Positions 1 to 9,632 of a stretch of 64,000 nucleotides of DNA are shown here, one piece after another; position 1 is the stretch's first letter, and every line of letters begins with the position of its first letter. The notes below the pieces were generated by a model. The model saw only the letters and a list, made by a program, of their open reading frames with translations, made no database searches and had not been told where the DNA came from. The position numbers were made by a program, and so were the translations under genes. The stretch is from Incurvaria masculella (taxonomy: Eukaryota; Arthropoda; Insecta; Lepidoptera; Incurvariidae), in the NCBI GenBank assembly GCA_946894095.1, contig OX335646.2, positions 17,230,077-17,294,076 of the forward strand, read 5' to 3'.

Positions 1-305
1 AGGAGTTTACTTCACATTATTTTTCAATGCGAACAGAAAACCACAGGGCACTGACCGGCCTGTAGGAATAAAGCACAGCAAGGAGTTTCAGTGAGGGCGG
101 CGGCGGCGGCGCGGGCGCGACGGATGGCCCGGGGCTAAATGAGATAAAGAGGCGCCTGCAATGGACGAGCGGGGCGCTGGCGGGGAGGGGCGGCGGGGGT
201 GAGGGCGAGGGGAGGGTCGGGCACGCTCTAATAACGAGCCTCATCGTCGGGGCTCTTGAAGGAAAATAACTTTGCGGTTGTACCGTGTACAGACGCCTGA
301 TTTTT
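1..305. other. GC-rich stretch, no gene seen
   Basis: Bases about 95-230 are rich in GGCGGC and GGCGGGG runs. An open frame crosses them on the minus strand, but it is proline/serine-rich and low in complexity. It could be a CpG-rich regulatory segment; nothing more can be supported. Confidence 0.35.
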
Positions 306-515
306 AGGCTCCGTACCCAAAGGGTGCCAACGGAACCCTATTCTATAAGCCTCCGCTGCCCGTCCGTCCGTCCATCCGTCCGTCCGTCCGTCCGTCCGTT
401 CGTCTGTCACAGAGCTGTATCTCATGAACCGTAATAGGTAGCTAGTTGACATTTTCAGAGAGTGTGTATTTATTTTGCCGCTATAACAACAAATAGGTAA
501 AAAAAATTTTTTTTT
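306..515 (+). mobile_element. CGTC-microsatellite interspersed element, copy 1 (3' truncated)
   Basis: Starts AGGCTCCGTACCCAAAGGG, carries the internal inverted copy CGGAACCCTA, then CCTCCGCTG, an array of CCGT units, TGTCACAGAGCTGTATCTCA and TATTTTGCCGCTATAACAAC. The 3' end shared by full copies (GGTACGGAACCC, then TTGGCCGG) is missing and is replaced by an A/T run. The family is non-autonomous and I see no coding capacity. Confidence 0.85.
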
Positions 516-782
516 AAATCTTTTTATGGAGAAATTGATGAGCGCACGCAGTGGGCGTTAAGCGAACTAACATTGCGAGTCCGAGTTTGCTTTGCTTTCT
601 ACGCCAAGAATGATACCTCAGTTCCAGTGCCGCAATTCGTGGCATTTTTTTAAATGGGCTTGCTCGCTCATCGGTCATTTAATATCCTAATCTGTGATTT
701 TTCCACTAGAAAATTTTACGGTAGGTAAATATATTAGTTTTGATAAAAACTGATTAAAAGATCCTCTGCTTTCATTTAATTT

Positions 783-1050
783 CATTTTAGTTATTTATTC
801 AAATTAAAGTGTCAAACTAGACTAAGGGCCGAGTGCACGAAAGGACAAAACATCAAAATCAACGTCAACGTGTGATTATACGCGTCGCTGTGTATGGACA
901 GTATGGAAGGAACTCCATGCGGTTCACTAAAAGTGACGTGTTCGAACATTGATTAACTCAGCCGTCTCTTCGTGCAATCAGGGCTAAGTCATGTCACAAT
1001 TTGATTGATCCGCGAATTCTATCAGCTCAGTGAAGAAGAACCCGCAAACA
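783..1050 (+). repeat. Host repeat R, copy A (split by a MITE)
   Basis: The left part (783-825) and right part (984-1050) match the uninterrupted repeats at 59070-59150 and 26100-26158 (both minus strand) and the interrupted copy at 10624-10875. Shared blocks are TTTATT-AAATT, TCAAACTA, CTAAG, GTCACAA and AGTGAAGAAGAACC. The 158-bp insertion at CTAA is listed separately. Confidence 0.7.
826..983. mobile_element. MITE with CTAA target duplication (type 1)
   Basis: A 158-bp insert begins GGGCCGAGTGCACGAA and ends TTCGTGCAATCAGGG. The ends are imperfect inverted repeats of about 18 bp. CTAA stands on both sides (822-825 and 984-987), while empty paralogous sites carry a single CTAA. No coding capacity. 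Confidence 0.75.
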
Positions 1051-1359
1051 AACTTGACTGGTTTATAAGTTATAAATTTTTTTTCGTCCACATTAATGAT
1101 ATTACACTTATGAATGAATACTTAAATGGCTGGCGAGCAATTTTATTTATTTTTTAGATCTAAATTCATACATCAATAAAGTGAAGATGCATAATCTCTC
1201 AAGAACTTCTTCTTCATTAATAATTAATAATTCGCTGAATGTCATTTCATCTGATACAATATTTTGGGAATGACGTAACTGATACTTTAATCAAAAATAA
1301 TGATAACGATACACCAAACGTGGAATACTCCGATACGAAGGCAGCAAACGGTTGGTTAA

Positions 1360-1814
1360 GGCGCTAGGACTAGCCAACTACTCGCGCCATACAAATGCAC
1401 TTTTTAACAAATGTTCGCTTCAGTAAATCCAAATAGAACTCCAGACTGATAATGGATTGTTAATATTTTTTTATTCCATCATTTATTTAAATAATAATAA
1501 AAATAAAAAAGTTGATTTTTCTCATTAGAAATCTGAAAGTAATTCGATTTCTAGATATAAGCAAAAACAGCATATATGCATAAACAAAAAATTCCATTTG
1601 CTTTTAGATTTCTACATTTAGTCAAAAAAGTTAGGAAATGGACACCGTTTCCGCAATGTATTTTGTATAGAAAAAGGAAACATACATTAACGAAAATAAT
1701 TCGATTCCTAGACAAGGAATCATATATTGTAAGGATGACACTTATAATCGTCAGACTTACTTAGTTAACTTGGGGTGCCTCGTCTAACCTTGCGATTTGG
1801 CTAGTACCAGGCCC
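1360..1814 (+). mobile_element. TTAA-flanked MITE family A, copy 1
   Basis: The element is flanked by TTAA at 1356-1359 and 1815-1818. Its ends are GGCGCTAGGACTAGCC and GGCTAGTACCAGGCCC, an imperfect inverted repeat of about 16 bp. It is nearly identical to 62653-63124, which differs mainly by a 17-bp insertion or deletion, so the family moved recently. TTAA target sites are typical of piggyBac elements, so it may be a non-autonomous piggyBac relative. It contains a 62-codon open frame (1576-1764), which I treat as non-functional. Confidence 0.85.
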
Positions 1815-1818
1815 TTAA

Positions 1819-2011
1819 TACACCAAGAAGCGCGTAGTCTGAAGCAAAAGTGTGTCTCATTACGGAAATAGGCGGCGCGAATGAGTCGGGAAGGGTCGAG
1901 GTTAAAGCTGGCGTCCTCTTCGTTACCAGCATTTACTTGCAAAATATTCCTTTACTTTGTCGCGTGTAATGTTCGTTACCGACATCTTAATGATTTATCT
2001 TAATTAGTTTA
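1819..2011. other. Unassigned spacer
   Basis: Short unique-looking sequence between the family A MITE and the 5S-headed SINE. Nothing recognised. Confidence 0.3.
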
Positions 2012-2390
2012 CAGCCTCAATGGCCCAGTGGCGCGACCCTTCGGCGATCGCTCTCCGAAGTTAAGCAACGCTGGGTCCGGTCTGGTCTTGGATGGGTGAC
2101 CATTCGGCCGTTGAGAGAGGCTGGCCGTGGTTCGGATTCCACGTTAAACTGTAGGTCCCCTTCCTTACTTACTAGGTGGTAGGGTTTATCCCGCCCGGGT
2201 TGGTACCATCGCATTGGATGAACGATGGTCGAAGCGGCAATGAAAATTGTCCGTGTTTTCCATCTAGTTCAATGTAGCCGTGCAATATAAGGAAGGTCTT
2301 GGCATGGCACCTAGTTCCCATGTGGTGTGTTGGGCTAATACCATGACAGAAGGTGTGGTATTAGCCATCCATGTCCAGTGACATAAAAAA
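2012..2390 (+). mobile_element. SINE with 5S-rRNA-derived head
   Basis: The head contains CCGAAGTTAAGCAACG and CTTGGATGGGTGACC, which match the A-box and C-box parts of the internal RNA polymerase III promoter of 5S rRNA genes. Just upstream, TGGCCCAGTGG also resembles a tRNA A box. After TGGTTCGGATTCCACG the body is the same tail as in the tRNA-headed SINEs at 9633 and 27900 (ACTGTAGGTCCCCTTCC, CCCGGGTTGGTACCA, GAAGCGGCAATGAAAA, ATTAGCCATCCATGTC). It ends in an A-rich tract. Such a source would be transcribed by Pol III and moved by LINE machinery. Confidence 0.85.
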
Positions 2391-2451
2391 TAAAAAAAAT
2401 AAGAAAAAAAATCATTTACTAAGAAATGCATATTCTTCGTTTGATAATTAC

Positions 2452-2607
2452 CTTGGTACCGTCGCATTGAATCAACGACGATCGAAGCGGCAATGAAAAT
2501 TGTCCGTGTATCATCTAGTTCAATGTAGCTGAGCAAAATAAGGAAGTTTCTGGCATGGCACCTAGGCTCCATGTGGTGTGTGAGGCAGTTAGCCAGTCAG
2601 ATAAAAA
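2452..2607 (+). mobile_element. SINE tail fragment
   Basis: A second, 5'-truncated copy of the SINE tail lies about 60 bp after the first in the same orientation: TTGGTACCGTCGCATTGAA, GAAGCGGCAATGAAAA, TCTGGCATGGCACCTA, ATGTGGTGTG. It lacks any head, as expected for a 5'-truncated retrotransposed copy. Confidence 0.8.
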
Positions 2608-3095
2608 AATATTACTTTACGATGTTTTAAGAACAATAGGAGATTAGATCAGATGTCTGTATGCATCACTTTTGGCAAGCGATAATTTTGACACGGTGCA
2701 TGATTCTGTCCGCAACATCTTCCACCACAGGCAAACCAAGGAATTCACAGGAAATCTAAGATTAAAAAACCTTAAGAAATGTATTCTTTGTCCATTGGCC
2801 AATGCACAATTTGCCACGGCGACTGCCGTTAAATTAGCGAAATCGTCTTCCAGGCTCTAACGATTGTCCGCATATTTTGGTTTTTTTTTTGTAAATACCT
2901 GTTTTTTTAAGTAAAAAAAATCGTTAATAGCCAATATTTTCTAATCTAAAAGGTATATTAAAAAAAAAAACATGCAGACATAGATTTCTTTAATATATTT
3001 TAGAATCCAAAATTTCAAAAACCTAGTAAAATTTTAAGAGCATGAAAACAGTTATCCCCCGTACTATAAGAAATTGATAGCGTAACGACTCTCTT
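2608..3095. other. Unassigned, no gene seen
   Basis: AT-rich sequence with homopolymer A and T runs. A 62-codon open frame (2672-2860) has no recognisable motif. Confidence 0.3.
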
Positions 3096-3300
3096 AAGAG
3101 CGCCCTTCCCGAAGACGGGACTAACTTATTGGCGGGAGTGACACAAAATCGTGCTATGGTGCTAATGTACTGTTTCTGGTTGAAAGAAAAAAAAAGACTT
3201 CATAATGAGAAGAACATCAGATGTCCAAGCAAACTAGCTGTTGACAACTACATATAGATATGCGATGATTTCGATCGACCACATTCCGCCAAACATTACA
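3096..3300 (+). mobile_element. Degenerate copy of TTAA MITE family C
   Basis: The blocks ACGGGACTAACTTATTGGCG, ACACAAAATCGTGCT and ACATCAGATGTCCA follow the left part of 3677-4217 in the same order with many substitutions. It sits directly left of two better preserved MITEs, so this spot has received TTAA elements more than once. Confidence 0.5.
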
Positions 3301-3311
3301 AAACGACTTAA

Positions 3312-3672
3312 GGATGTTCCGACCCATACAATGTTTTTTTTACACAGAACGCAAAAAGTATTGCACTTTAAGGCACGAATTCGTCATAAATATTAAATAT
3401 AGCCGTAGTAGTTGCAGCGAAAACATATTCACAATTTCAGGTTTAATGGTTTCGTTGTAATTGCCGATTAGAAGTTTTACACCGTTAGATGGCGCTGTTA
3501 ATTAAAAATCGTATTTAAATTAATTGTAACAAAACCAATAATCCTGAAATTGTGAAATTGTTTTCGCTGCAATTAATATGACTATATTAAACGTTTATTA
3601 TTAATTCGTGGCTTAAAGTGCAATACTTTTTGCGTTCTGTGTGCAAACAACTTTATATGGGTCGGAACAGCC
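3312..3672. mobile_element. TTAA-flanked palindromic MITE family B
   Basis: A 361-bp element between TTAA at 3308-3311 and 3673-3676. The ends GGATGTTCCGACCCATA and GGGTCGGAACAGCC are inverted repeats. Similarity continues inward for about 150 bp per arm, including AACGCAAAAAGTATTGCACTTT against AAAGTGCAATACTTTTTGCG and the TTCACAATTTCAGG arm. No coding capacity; TTAA flanks suggest piggyBac-type mobilisation. Confidence 0.85.
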
Positions 3673-3676
3673 TTAA

Positions 3677-4217
3677 GGTGGCCCAACCCGGCGGGACTAA
3701 CTCATTCGCCGGCACTGTACAAAACCGTGCTGTTGCGCTCTGGGACCTTCTCTGTTTCAAAGAAAACGACAGGCTCCGTGATGAGGAAGATGCAACATGT
3801 CCACAAAAAAGATAATGTGCATAGTGTATGATTTGGTAAGAATTACGAAAATGCTGATTTCAAAACGACTTATAGCTAAAAGTAAACCACGACCGCTGTA
3901 GTCAAAAATCTAACAAAAGCCAAATAGATTATAAATCTTGATTAAATAAGCTATGTCTGATGACTAATCTTTTTAAGAGTTTCTTACTTTATCATTACGT
4001 AATAAACCACCAAAGTTATTGTATAATACGCGCGAAAAAATCGAACTTTCGGACCTTATAACTTAGAAACCAAACATAGTTTTACAATGCCAACGGTCAT
4101 CAGACATCTAGTTCGATCAAATAAAGCTCTTTTGAGCAAAATTTGGGATCTCTGATTAGAAATATGGGCGTGATCTTCTTTCCCGTTTGTATGGGGAGTT
4201 GAGCGGGTTGGGCCATC
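3677..4217 (+). mobile_element. TTAA-flanked MITE family C, copy 1
   Basis: A 541-bp element with ends GGTGGCCCAACCCG and CGGGTTGGGCCATC. Its left TTAA (3673-3676) is the same TTAA that ends family B; its right TTAA is 4218-4221. A near-identical 542-bp copy lies at 18809-19350. No transposase is encoded. Confidence 0.88.
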
Positions 4218-4425
4218 TTAAATTAACGAAAGCTGCTATTCACACATCAAACAAAAACCAAAAGCATTTTGAATATTTTTGGAATAACCAAGGCTATGAC
4301 CAATATTTTTTTGATGTTGTTAATTTATCGTTCAGAAATCCACGTTCATAGTTAAGAAAGCGTTCAGAAAGCGCGCGAAAAATCTAATTTCTAAAGTCTC
4401 ATTTTGGATCTCAGACTAGAGTGGT

Positions 4426-4590
4426 CAGTCCGAGTTCTCACCTAAATTGGCGTTTACGGAAATTCGAAGTTAAGTAAAAAAGTCAAACCCCATACAAATT
4501 TCTGTTCTGTGGTTTTACTTCTTCATGCTGTCAAAATCAAACTCGTATTGGTTTGGCGTAAACGCCAATTCAGGTGAGAACTGGGACTAG
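4426..4590. mobile_element. MITE family D, copy 1
   Basis: The arms CAGTCCGAGTTCTCACCT and AGGTGAGAACTGGGACTAG are inverted, and the repeat continues into ATTGGCGTTTACG. The interior carries TGTGGTTTTACTTCTTC. Related segments with the same interior and terminus lie at about 30330-30485 and 45065-45216. Target duplication unclear. Confidence 0.7.
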
Positions 4591-4659
4591 GCGCTCAGAA
4601 AAGTTGCGCACGATCTTTTTTCTACATTTGTATGGGGAGTTGAGCGGGAAGCCCCGCCT

Positions 4660-4915
4660 TAGCCCTACCTTGCGTGAACTGCGAAGGCACGCGTCGAGTC
4701 CGCGGACGTAGGGACAGCGGGGGTGGCGGGGGCGGTGGAGCGACATCCGGGCGGGCCGCCCGAGGTCGCGGAATCGATTCCCGACTGGCTGCGGTCCAAG
4801 TGAGGAGATTGTCGCCGCGATTTATGTCCGACGAGCGGCGGATTAGCCGACGCGGGCGACAAATTATTTTTTCATCGCTCGCGGCTGCAGCGGCGGCGGC
4901 GAGAATCGATAGTGG
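4660..4915. other. GC-rich CpG-dense island
   Basis: GGGGGTGGCGGGGGCGGTGG, GGGCGGGCCGCCCGAGG and GCGGCGGCGGCG stand out from the AT-rich surroundings, and short frames are open on both strands. It could be a CpG-rich promoter or non-coding first exon; no start context or splice pattern is convincing. Confidence 0.35.
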
Positions 4916-5540
4916 ATGAATAGGGCAGAGCCTTTATAGTGCTTTTGCTCGATAAGTTCTTGCTTTCGTACCATCCTTGTTATGTCTCCGCGGAATTTTG
5001 AAAGGTCTGGAAGTCCGTAAAAATAAGACGGATGGTAATTTTCTTAAAACCGTAGTTTCAAACTTCATGCGAGAGAACCCGCAATATAAAGCTATTAATA
5101 ATAAATAAAGTCATTCATTATCTTTTCTGATTTTTCGTTTATTTTCAACATTATTTGCCTTTTTTTTTTGTCTTCAGTTCTCTGTTTTTGTACAATTCTT
5201 AAATGTGTGACTGTGCCCTATATTAACAGAGCACACTCTTATCTCAAGGGTATCCTTAATTGTATGAGCATTGTGCTTTGTGCGGAACGACGGTCTTAAT
5301 TTCCTACAATCATTTCCCTCACAATTGTTTCGCGAGGGTGTGTTCATTCCCAGCTTGTCCCCAAAGTATTATGCGGTCTCGGCTACTTTTATTTTCTAGG
5401 CTTAGTTTAGTTATCATACGTACTTTTATGATGTTAGCCCATCACACTACATTTCCGAACGAACAGGCGCCATGCTGGGACATTTTCTTCAAGCAGGGCT
5501 ACACATTTTTATTGCCGCTTGGATTTTTCATTCAAAGGGA
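4916..5540. other. Unassigned, no gene seen
   Basis: Mostly AT-rich. The left half of a 128-codon open frame (5260-5646) lies here, but its right half runs into repetitive sequence and no domain is visible. Confidence 0.3.
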
Positions 5541-5548
5541 TCCAAGAT

Positions 5549-5945
5549 GGCTGGGCCCAGCGGCAGATTTCAAAATTTGCCGCCAGGAGGCTTTTAAAAT
5601 TTTGCCGCCCCTACCGACCTCTACACTTCGATACCCTAGTTCATAATCACATGAATTACCATTTATATGTCAATGAATATGTGACGTTATGATGTGTGTA
5701 CTATCGTCCTATTTACACAATCTCTTTCCCGTAAATGCTTACGTGGAAGGTAACTTACAAGCGCGTTGTTATTTTAGCAGGCTACAAAAGTCGCTCTTTC
5801 CGGCCTCAAATGCGGTCGGGAAGATGGTACTTTCGTCTTCGGGAGCAAGAAATTTGTTGATCTCGAATTTGCCGCCCCTAAAATCTGCCGCCCTAGGCTC
5901 TAGCCTACTCAGCCTGCTGGTAAATCCGCCACTGGCTGGGCCCCA
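5549..5945. repeat. Interspersed repeat with GCTGGGCCC ends
   Basis: GCTGGGCCCAGCGGCAGATT at the left is matched at the right by inverted pieces: TTGCCGCCCCTAAAATCTGC, TAAATCCGCCACTG and GCTGGGCCCC. The right end reversed reads CAGTGGCGGATTTACC, a terminal motif I associate with non-autonomous DNA elements. Family not certain. Confidence 0.5.
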
Positions 5946-7100
5946 CCACCTTGTAAGTTATATTAGTTTAACATGTTATAAAAATGAATATTTCGATCTC
6001 GATTACAAAAGATCGAGGTAGCTTATGGTCCGCACCGTAGGCATTCAACCCGTTGCCTATCGACAGATGATACCATAAGCGTGTAACCCCTAGACTCCAC
6101 GGGCCACTCCGTACAGAGGCTAGGTTCAAGCGCTTGAGGAAATATTTGCTCTCGTCGTCGTGGGGTGCACCCAGCACGATCGAGCAGGTTAGGTGATATA
6201 TTCAGAGCGCGTAAGTGAGTTCGTGCATGCTATACGGTCGTCGATTATGCACACCCTGTTGCGACTTACTATGAAAATGCATGGTGGCTTCCAAGTTGCT
6301 CGGGTACAAAGCAAGTAGTTATTTGCGTAAATATTAGCTAATCGAGATGGTTGGAGTGTTAGAAGTACAGGTGCAGAGCAATTTAAATAACTTATGACAG
6401 GTTTGCACGAGGCGATCGCGCGTTAGAACTACAACTTCTGGTTTTATTTGTTGACGTGCACTGTACATGCGTGAAGAGTGACGAAGTCAAGCTCAAGGTA
6501 CGATTGAGTGTATTGGAGTTGGGCGGCGTGTTTTGATTCTGAAGTGTGAGAAGGGGAAGATTTTCACCTTTTCGTCTAATAAAGGCTCATGTCCTACCAG
6601 GTCCTCTCAATGTGTACAGGAAAGAAATACCTTACGTCATTATGGTTGCACATAAAGAGGGTTATTAGCATACTGAGCTCTTAGTCTACAAACATAACGT
6701 CGGTCCTAGGAGAGCTGCAACGACTGGACTAATGAGTATTGCGTTGAGTGTGGATCGCAGCAGCTAATGGGAGTGCACATAGTCTTACTCGATACGAAAC
6801 AAACACACAAGGAGAAGTTAATTACACCCGCACGCTCTTACGACTATTGCTAATTGTCACACGTCAAAAAGTAATTAAAACGAAATTAAATTCTTAGCTA
6901 GTTTCGGTTTCTCTAACGCACAGTAATGAAAAAGATTTAAAGATATAGTACGATCTATGATAATCTACACTTTCTGTTCTAATTCTAATGGACGAAAACG
7001 AACGAATTGACGCAAAAGAACACAAGGTGTACAGGGGCCTACGGTTAGCGTATTTCTCAATAATAAAATTGAAAAAAAAAAGTTGCAAACAAGAAACAAG
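5946..7100. other. Unassigned, no gene seen
   Basis: About 6020-6180 has higher complexity and a minus-strand open frame of 69 codons without recognisable motifs. The remainder is AT-rich with no repeat shared elsewhere in the window. Confidence 0.3.
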
Positions 7101-7105
7101 ACTAA

Positions 7106-7261
7106 GGCTGGTTTTCACCAAGTGCTGATTTATTTTAATTGACACTTAAAGGGCCTTTATTACTTACGTTCTGAATATCTTATACTGGTTTTGATTGCAA
7201 GATGGAAAAAAAGGCTCTTTAATGTGAGGATTAGGCTAATCAGTACTTGGTGGAAGAGACC
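7106..7261. mobile_element. MITE with CTAA target duplication (type 2)
   Basis: A 156-bp element with ends GGCTGGTTTTCACCAAGTGC and CAGTACTTGGTGGAAGAGACC, flanked by CTAA at 7102-7105 and 7262-7265. The internal sequence differs from the elements at 826 and 10667, but the GG...CC ends and CTAA duplication are the same. Confidence 0.75.
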
Positions 7262-7420
7262 CTAACTTTTATAAGTAGTTTCGAAGAAGATATTTCTGTT
7301 TCATTTAGCATAGTTTGGAAGAAGATAGTTCTGTTTCATTTAGCACAATAATGTAACTGAAAACGAGGTAATTTCTCGTTATATTTTTTTAAATCAATAG
7401 ATATTATTAATAACAGTTTT

Positions 7421-7471
7421 GAGTGTGAACTTGTTAGCAATAGGAAAGGTACTATTAACAAGTTCACACTC
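7421..7471. repeat. Perfect 16-bp inverted repeat (hairpin)
   Basis: GAGTGTGAACTTGTTA at 7421-7436 is perfectly complementary to 7456-7471, with a 19-base spacer. It ends 22 bp before the left end of the mariner and is not part of the mariner terminal repeat. Confidence 0.9.
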
Positions 7472-7493
7472 GAAAAAGTAGGTGAGTAATATA

Positions 7494-7521
7494 ATGGTCG
7501 GGGAAAAAGTATTTTCGCATT
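7494..7521 (+). repeat. Left terminal inverted repeat of mariner
   Basis: Contains GGTCGGGGAAAAAG and TTCGCATT. Serves as the transposase binding and cleavage end, by analogy with other mariners. Confidence 0.88.
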
Positions 7522-7674
7522 ATAGTATGTATGAACTTGTAATAAAATCTCTTTGGCTATACTATTTGTATCTGGCTGGTTTTGGTATCATTGAAAGTTT
7601 ACATTTTAAAGAACATAATTCCAAATTCAAATTAGAAAAATGTGTGATTCTCATTTGTTTTTCGTACTGTCAAA

Positions 7675-8700
7675 ATGAGTGAATCTAATGAAGAAATTCG
7701 ATACATTTTAAAATTTTACTACAAAAAAGGTAAAAATGCAACGCAAGCCGCGAAAAAAATTTGCGATATTTATGGACCTAGTGCAGTGTCTGTGAGAGTA
7801 GCACAAATTTGGTTTAAGCGTTTTCAATCCGGAAATTTTGATGTCAAAGATGCACGTCGCTCTGGTCGCCCTATTACGGATAAAATGGATGCCATTTTTG
7901 AAAAAGTGGAGCAAGATCGGCATATCAGTAGTTACGACGTAGCTGAAGAACTAGGAATTGACCACAAAACAGTTTTGGCGCATTTGAAAAAAACTGGGTA
8001 CACAAAAAAGCTCGATATTTGGGTACCTCACGAGCTCACTGAAAGAAACCTAATGAACCGTGTACTCATTTGTGATTCTTTATTACGACGTAATGAAACC
8101 GAACCATTTTTGAAGAAGCTGATAACTGGTGATGAAAAGTGGATCACGTACGACAAGAACGTGCGAAAAAGGTCGTGGTCAAAGGCCGGTCAAGCTTCAC
8201 AGACTGTGGCGAAACCCGGGTTAACTAGCAACAAGGTGATGCTGTGTGTGTGGTGGGATTGGAAGGGCATTATTCATTATGAGCTGTTACCACCAGGCAG
8301 GACCATCGATTCTGAACTCTACTACGAACAACTGATGAGATTAAAGCAAGAAGTTGAGAGAAAGCGGCCGGAATTAATCAACAGAAGGGGTGTGGTTTTT
8401 CATCATGATAACGCTAGACCTCACACATCTTTAGCCACTCAGCAAAAACTAAGAGAGTTTGGCTGGGAGGTGTTAATGCATCCGCCGTATAGTCCTGACC
8501 TTGCACCTTCAGATTTCCACCTGTTTAGGTCTCTTCAGAATTCTTTAGGCAGTGTCAGGTTAACATCACGAGAGGACTGCCAAAACCACTTGTCGCGGTA
8601 TATTGATCAGAAGTCCCAATATTTCTATAGCAATGGGATCATGTCCCTACCTACAAGATGGCAAAAAGTTATCGAACTAAATGGTACCTACATACTTTAG
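7675..8700 (+). CDS. Mariner transposase, 341 aa, apparently intact
   Basis: Catalyses cut-and-paste transposition of the surrounding mariner at TA sites. Residues 1-110 form the DNA-binding half, with two helix-turn-helix-like stretches (about 22-50 and 83-106) and the RSGRP linker at 62-66. The mariner signature WVPHEL is at 116-121. The catalytic triad is D153 (TGDEKW), D245 (HHDNARPH) and D280 (YSPDLAPSD), with 34 residues between the last two, the DD34D pattern that defines mariner. Length matches the family (about 340-350 aa). The frame has no stop or frameshift from ATG at 7675 to TAG at 8698-8700, and this start gives the usual N-terminus. The exact subfamily (cecropia or mellifera type) is my impression only. 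It has no functional link to neighbouring sequence. Confidence 0.95.
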   Translation: MSESNEEIRYILKFYYKKGKNATQAAKKICDIYGPSAVSVRVAQIWFKRFQSGNFDVKDARRSGRPITDKMDAIFEKVEQDRHISSYDVAEELGIDHKTVLAHLKKTGYTKKLDIWVPHELTERNLMNRVLICDSLLRRNETEPFLKKLITGDEKWITYDKNVRKRSWSKAGQASQTVAKPGLTSNKVMLCVWWDWKGIIHYELLPPGRTIDSELYYEQLMRLKQEVERKRPELINRRGVVFHHDNARPHTSLATQQKLREFGWEVLMHPPYSPDLAPSDFHLFRSLQNSLGSVRLTSREDCQNHLSRYIDQKSQYFYSNGIMSLPTRWQKVIELNGTYIL

Positions 8701-8748
8701 TTAAATGTAAATAAACCATATTAAAAAATGTTTTGAATTTTCTTAAAA

Positions 8749-8776
8749 AATGCGAAGAAACTTTTTCCCCAACCAA
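8749..8776 (-). repeat. Right terminal inverted repeat of mariner
   Basis: The reverse complement reads TTGGTTGGGGAAAAAG then TTTCTTCGCATT, matching the left end. Confidence 0.88.
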
Positions 8777-8778
8777 TA

Positions 8779-9229
8779 TAATAACTCATGTAATAAAGGA
8801 AACAATGTATGGCAATTAAAAAGAGAATTTTCAAATATAAAAGCAAGTTAAGGCGATGTTATAAAACATAAAGCAAAACAAAAATATCACTCCGCCTTAA
8901 TGAAGCTATATTTCACGTGAGCGTATATTCGCAAAGCGTGGACGAAAAACATTTTTCTACCCTTTAACAATGTCATCACTCCGCTGCCCCCCGCCACCGT
9001 CTGAGCCCTCCCTCCCCCACAGCCTACTCCACCCGTGGCCCCTAAACACGGCGAAGCAAACATTCGACTTCACCGCCTCGAGCCTGGAGATAAGGTTTGC
9101 GTATTGACAAAACAGATTTAAGGCGTTTTCATCGGTTCAGGTTCTAGGCTGAGGGAACCGATGCGAGATGCGCTGCCAGGATGTCGAAAATGAGGTCTTT
9201 ATGAGCGCAGAACGCTTTAATTAGTTTAC
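8779..9229. other. Unassigned, with a pyrimidine-rich tract
   Basis: 8980-9030 is C-rich (CCCCCCGCCACC and CCCTCCCTCCCCCAC). No gene or shared repeat seen. Confidence 0.3.
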
Positions 9230-9526
9230 AGGGTTCCGTACCCAAAGGATGAAAACGGAACCCTATTACTAAGCCTCCGCTGTCCGTCCGTCCGTCCGTC
9301 CGTCCATCCGTCCGTCACAGGGCTGTATCTCATGAAACGTAATACGTAAGCGGCTGAAATTTTCACAGAGTGTGTATTTATTTTGCCGCTATAACAACAA
9401 TTAGGTAAAATAAAAAAAAAACAAAATTAAAGGGGGGTCACATACAACAAACGTGATTTTTTTGTGTTAGATCTTGTACGATGGTACGGAACCCTTCGTG
9501 CGCGAATCCGACCCGCACTTGGCCGG
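9230..9526 (+). mobile_element. CGTC-microsatellite element, copy 2 (full length)
   Basis: A complete 297-bp copy from AGGGTTCCGTACCCAAAGG to GCACTTGGCCGG. It carries five or six CCGT units, GTCACAGGGCTGTATCTCAT, GTGTGTATTTATTTTGCCGC and GATGGTACGGAACCCTTCG. T-rich sequence follows the right end. Confidence 0.9.
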
Positions 9527-9632
9527 TTTTTTCATATGCTTTATTAAAAATGCACAAAATCTGCTGCAAAGAAAATATTTTTTAAAAACTATAATTGTGC
9601 ATCCGTTGTTAATTGTGGGTTAAACACAGGTA

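Larger units (their letters stand above)
7494..8776 (+). mobile_element. Complete mariner element (Tc1/mariner superfamily)
   Basis: The element is 1283 bp, the usual mariner size. The 28-bp terminal repeats at 7494-7521 and 8749-8776 share GGGGAAAAAGT and TTCGCATT and differ at about 4 positions. They are flanked by TA (7492-7493 and 8777-8778); a second TA on each side leaves a 2-bp ambiguity in the ends. About 150 bp of 5' leader and 50 bp of 3' trailer surround a single uninterrupted transposase frame. With both ends and the reading frame preserved, the copy may be young and possibly active. Confidence 0.93.

Noticed and set aside
2040..2130. 5S rRNA gene
   Set aside because: Only the internal promoter part resembles 5S; it continues into a SINE tail and A-rich end, so it is a retroposon head.
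5260..5646. 128-codon plus-strand frame
   Set aside because: Runs into interspersed repeat sequence at its 3' end, with no recognisable domain.
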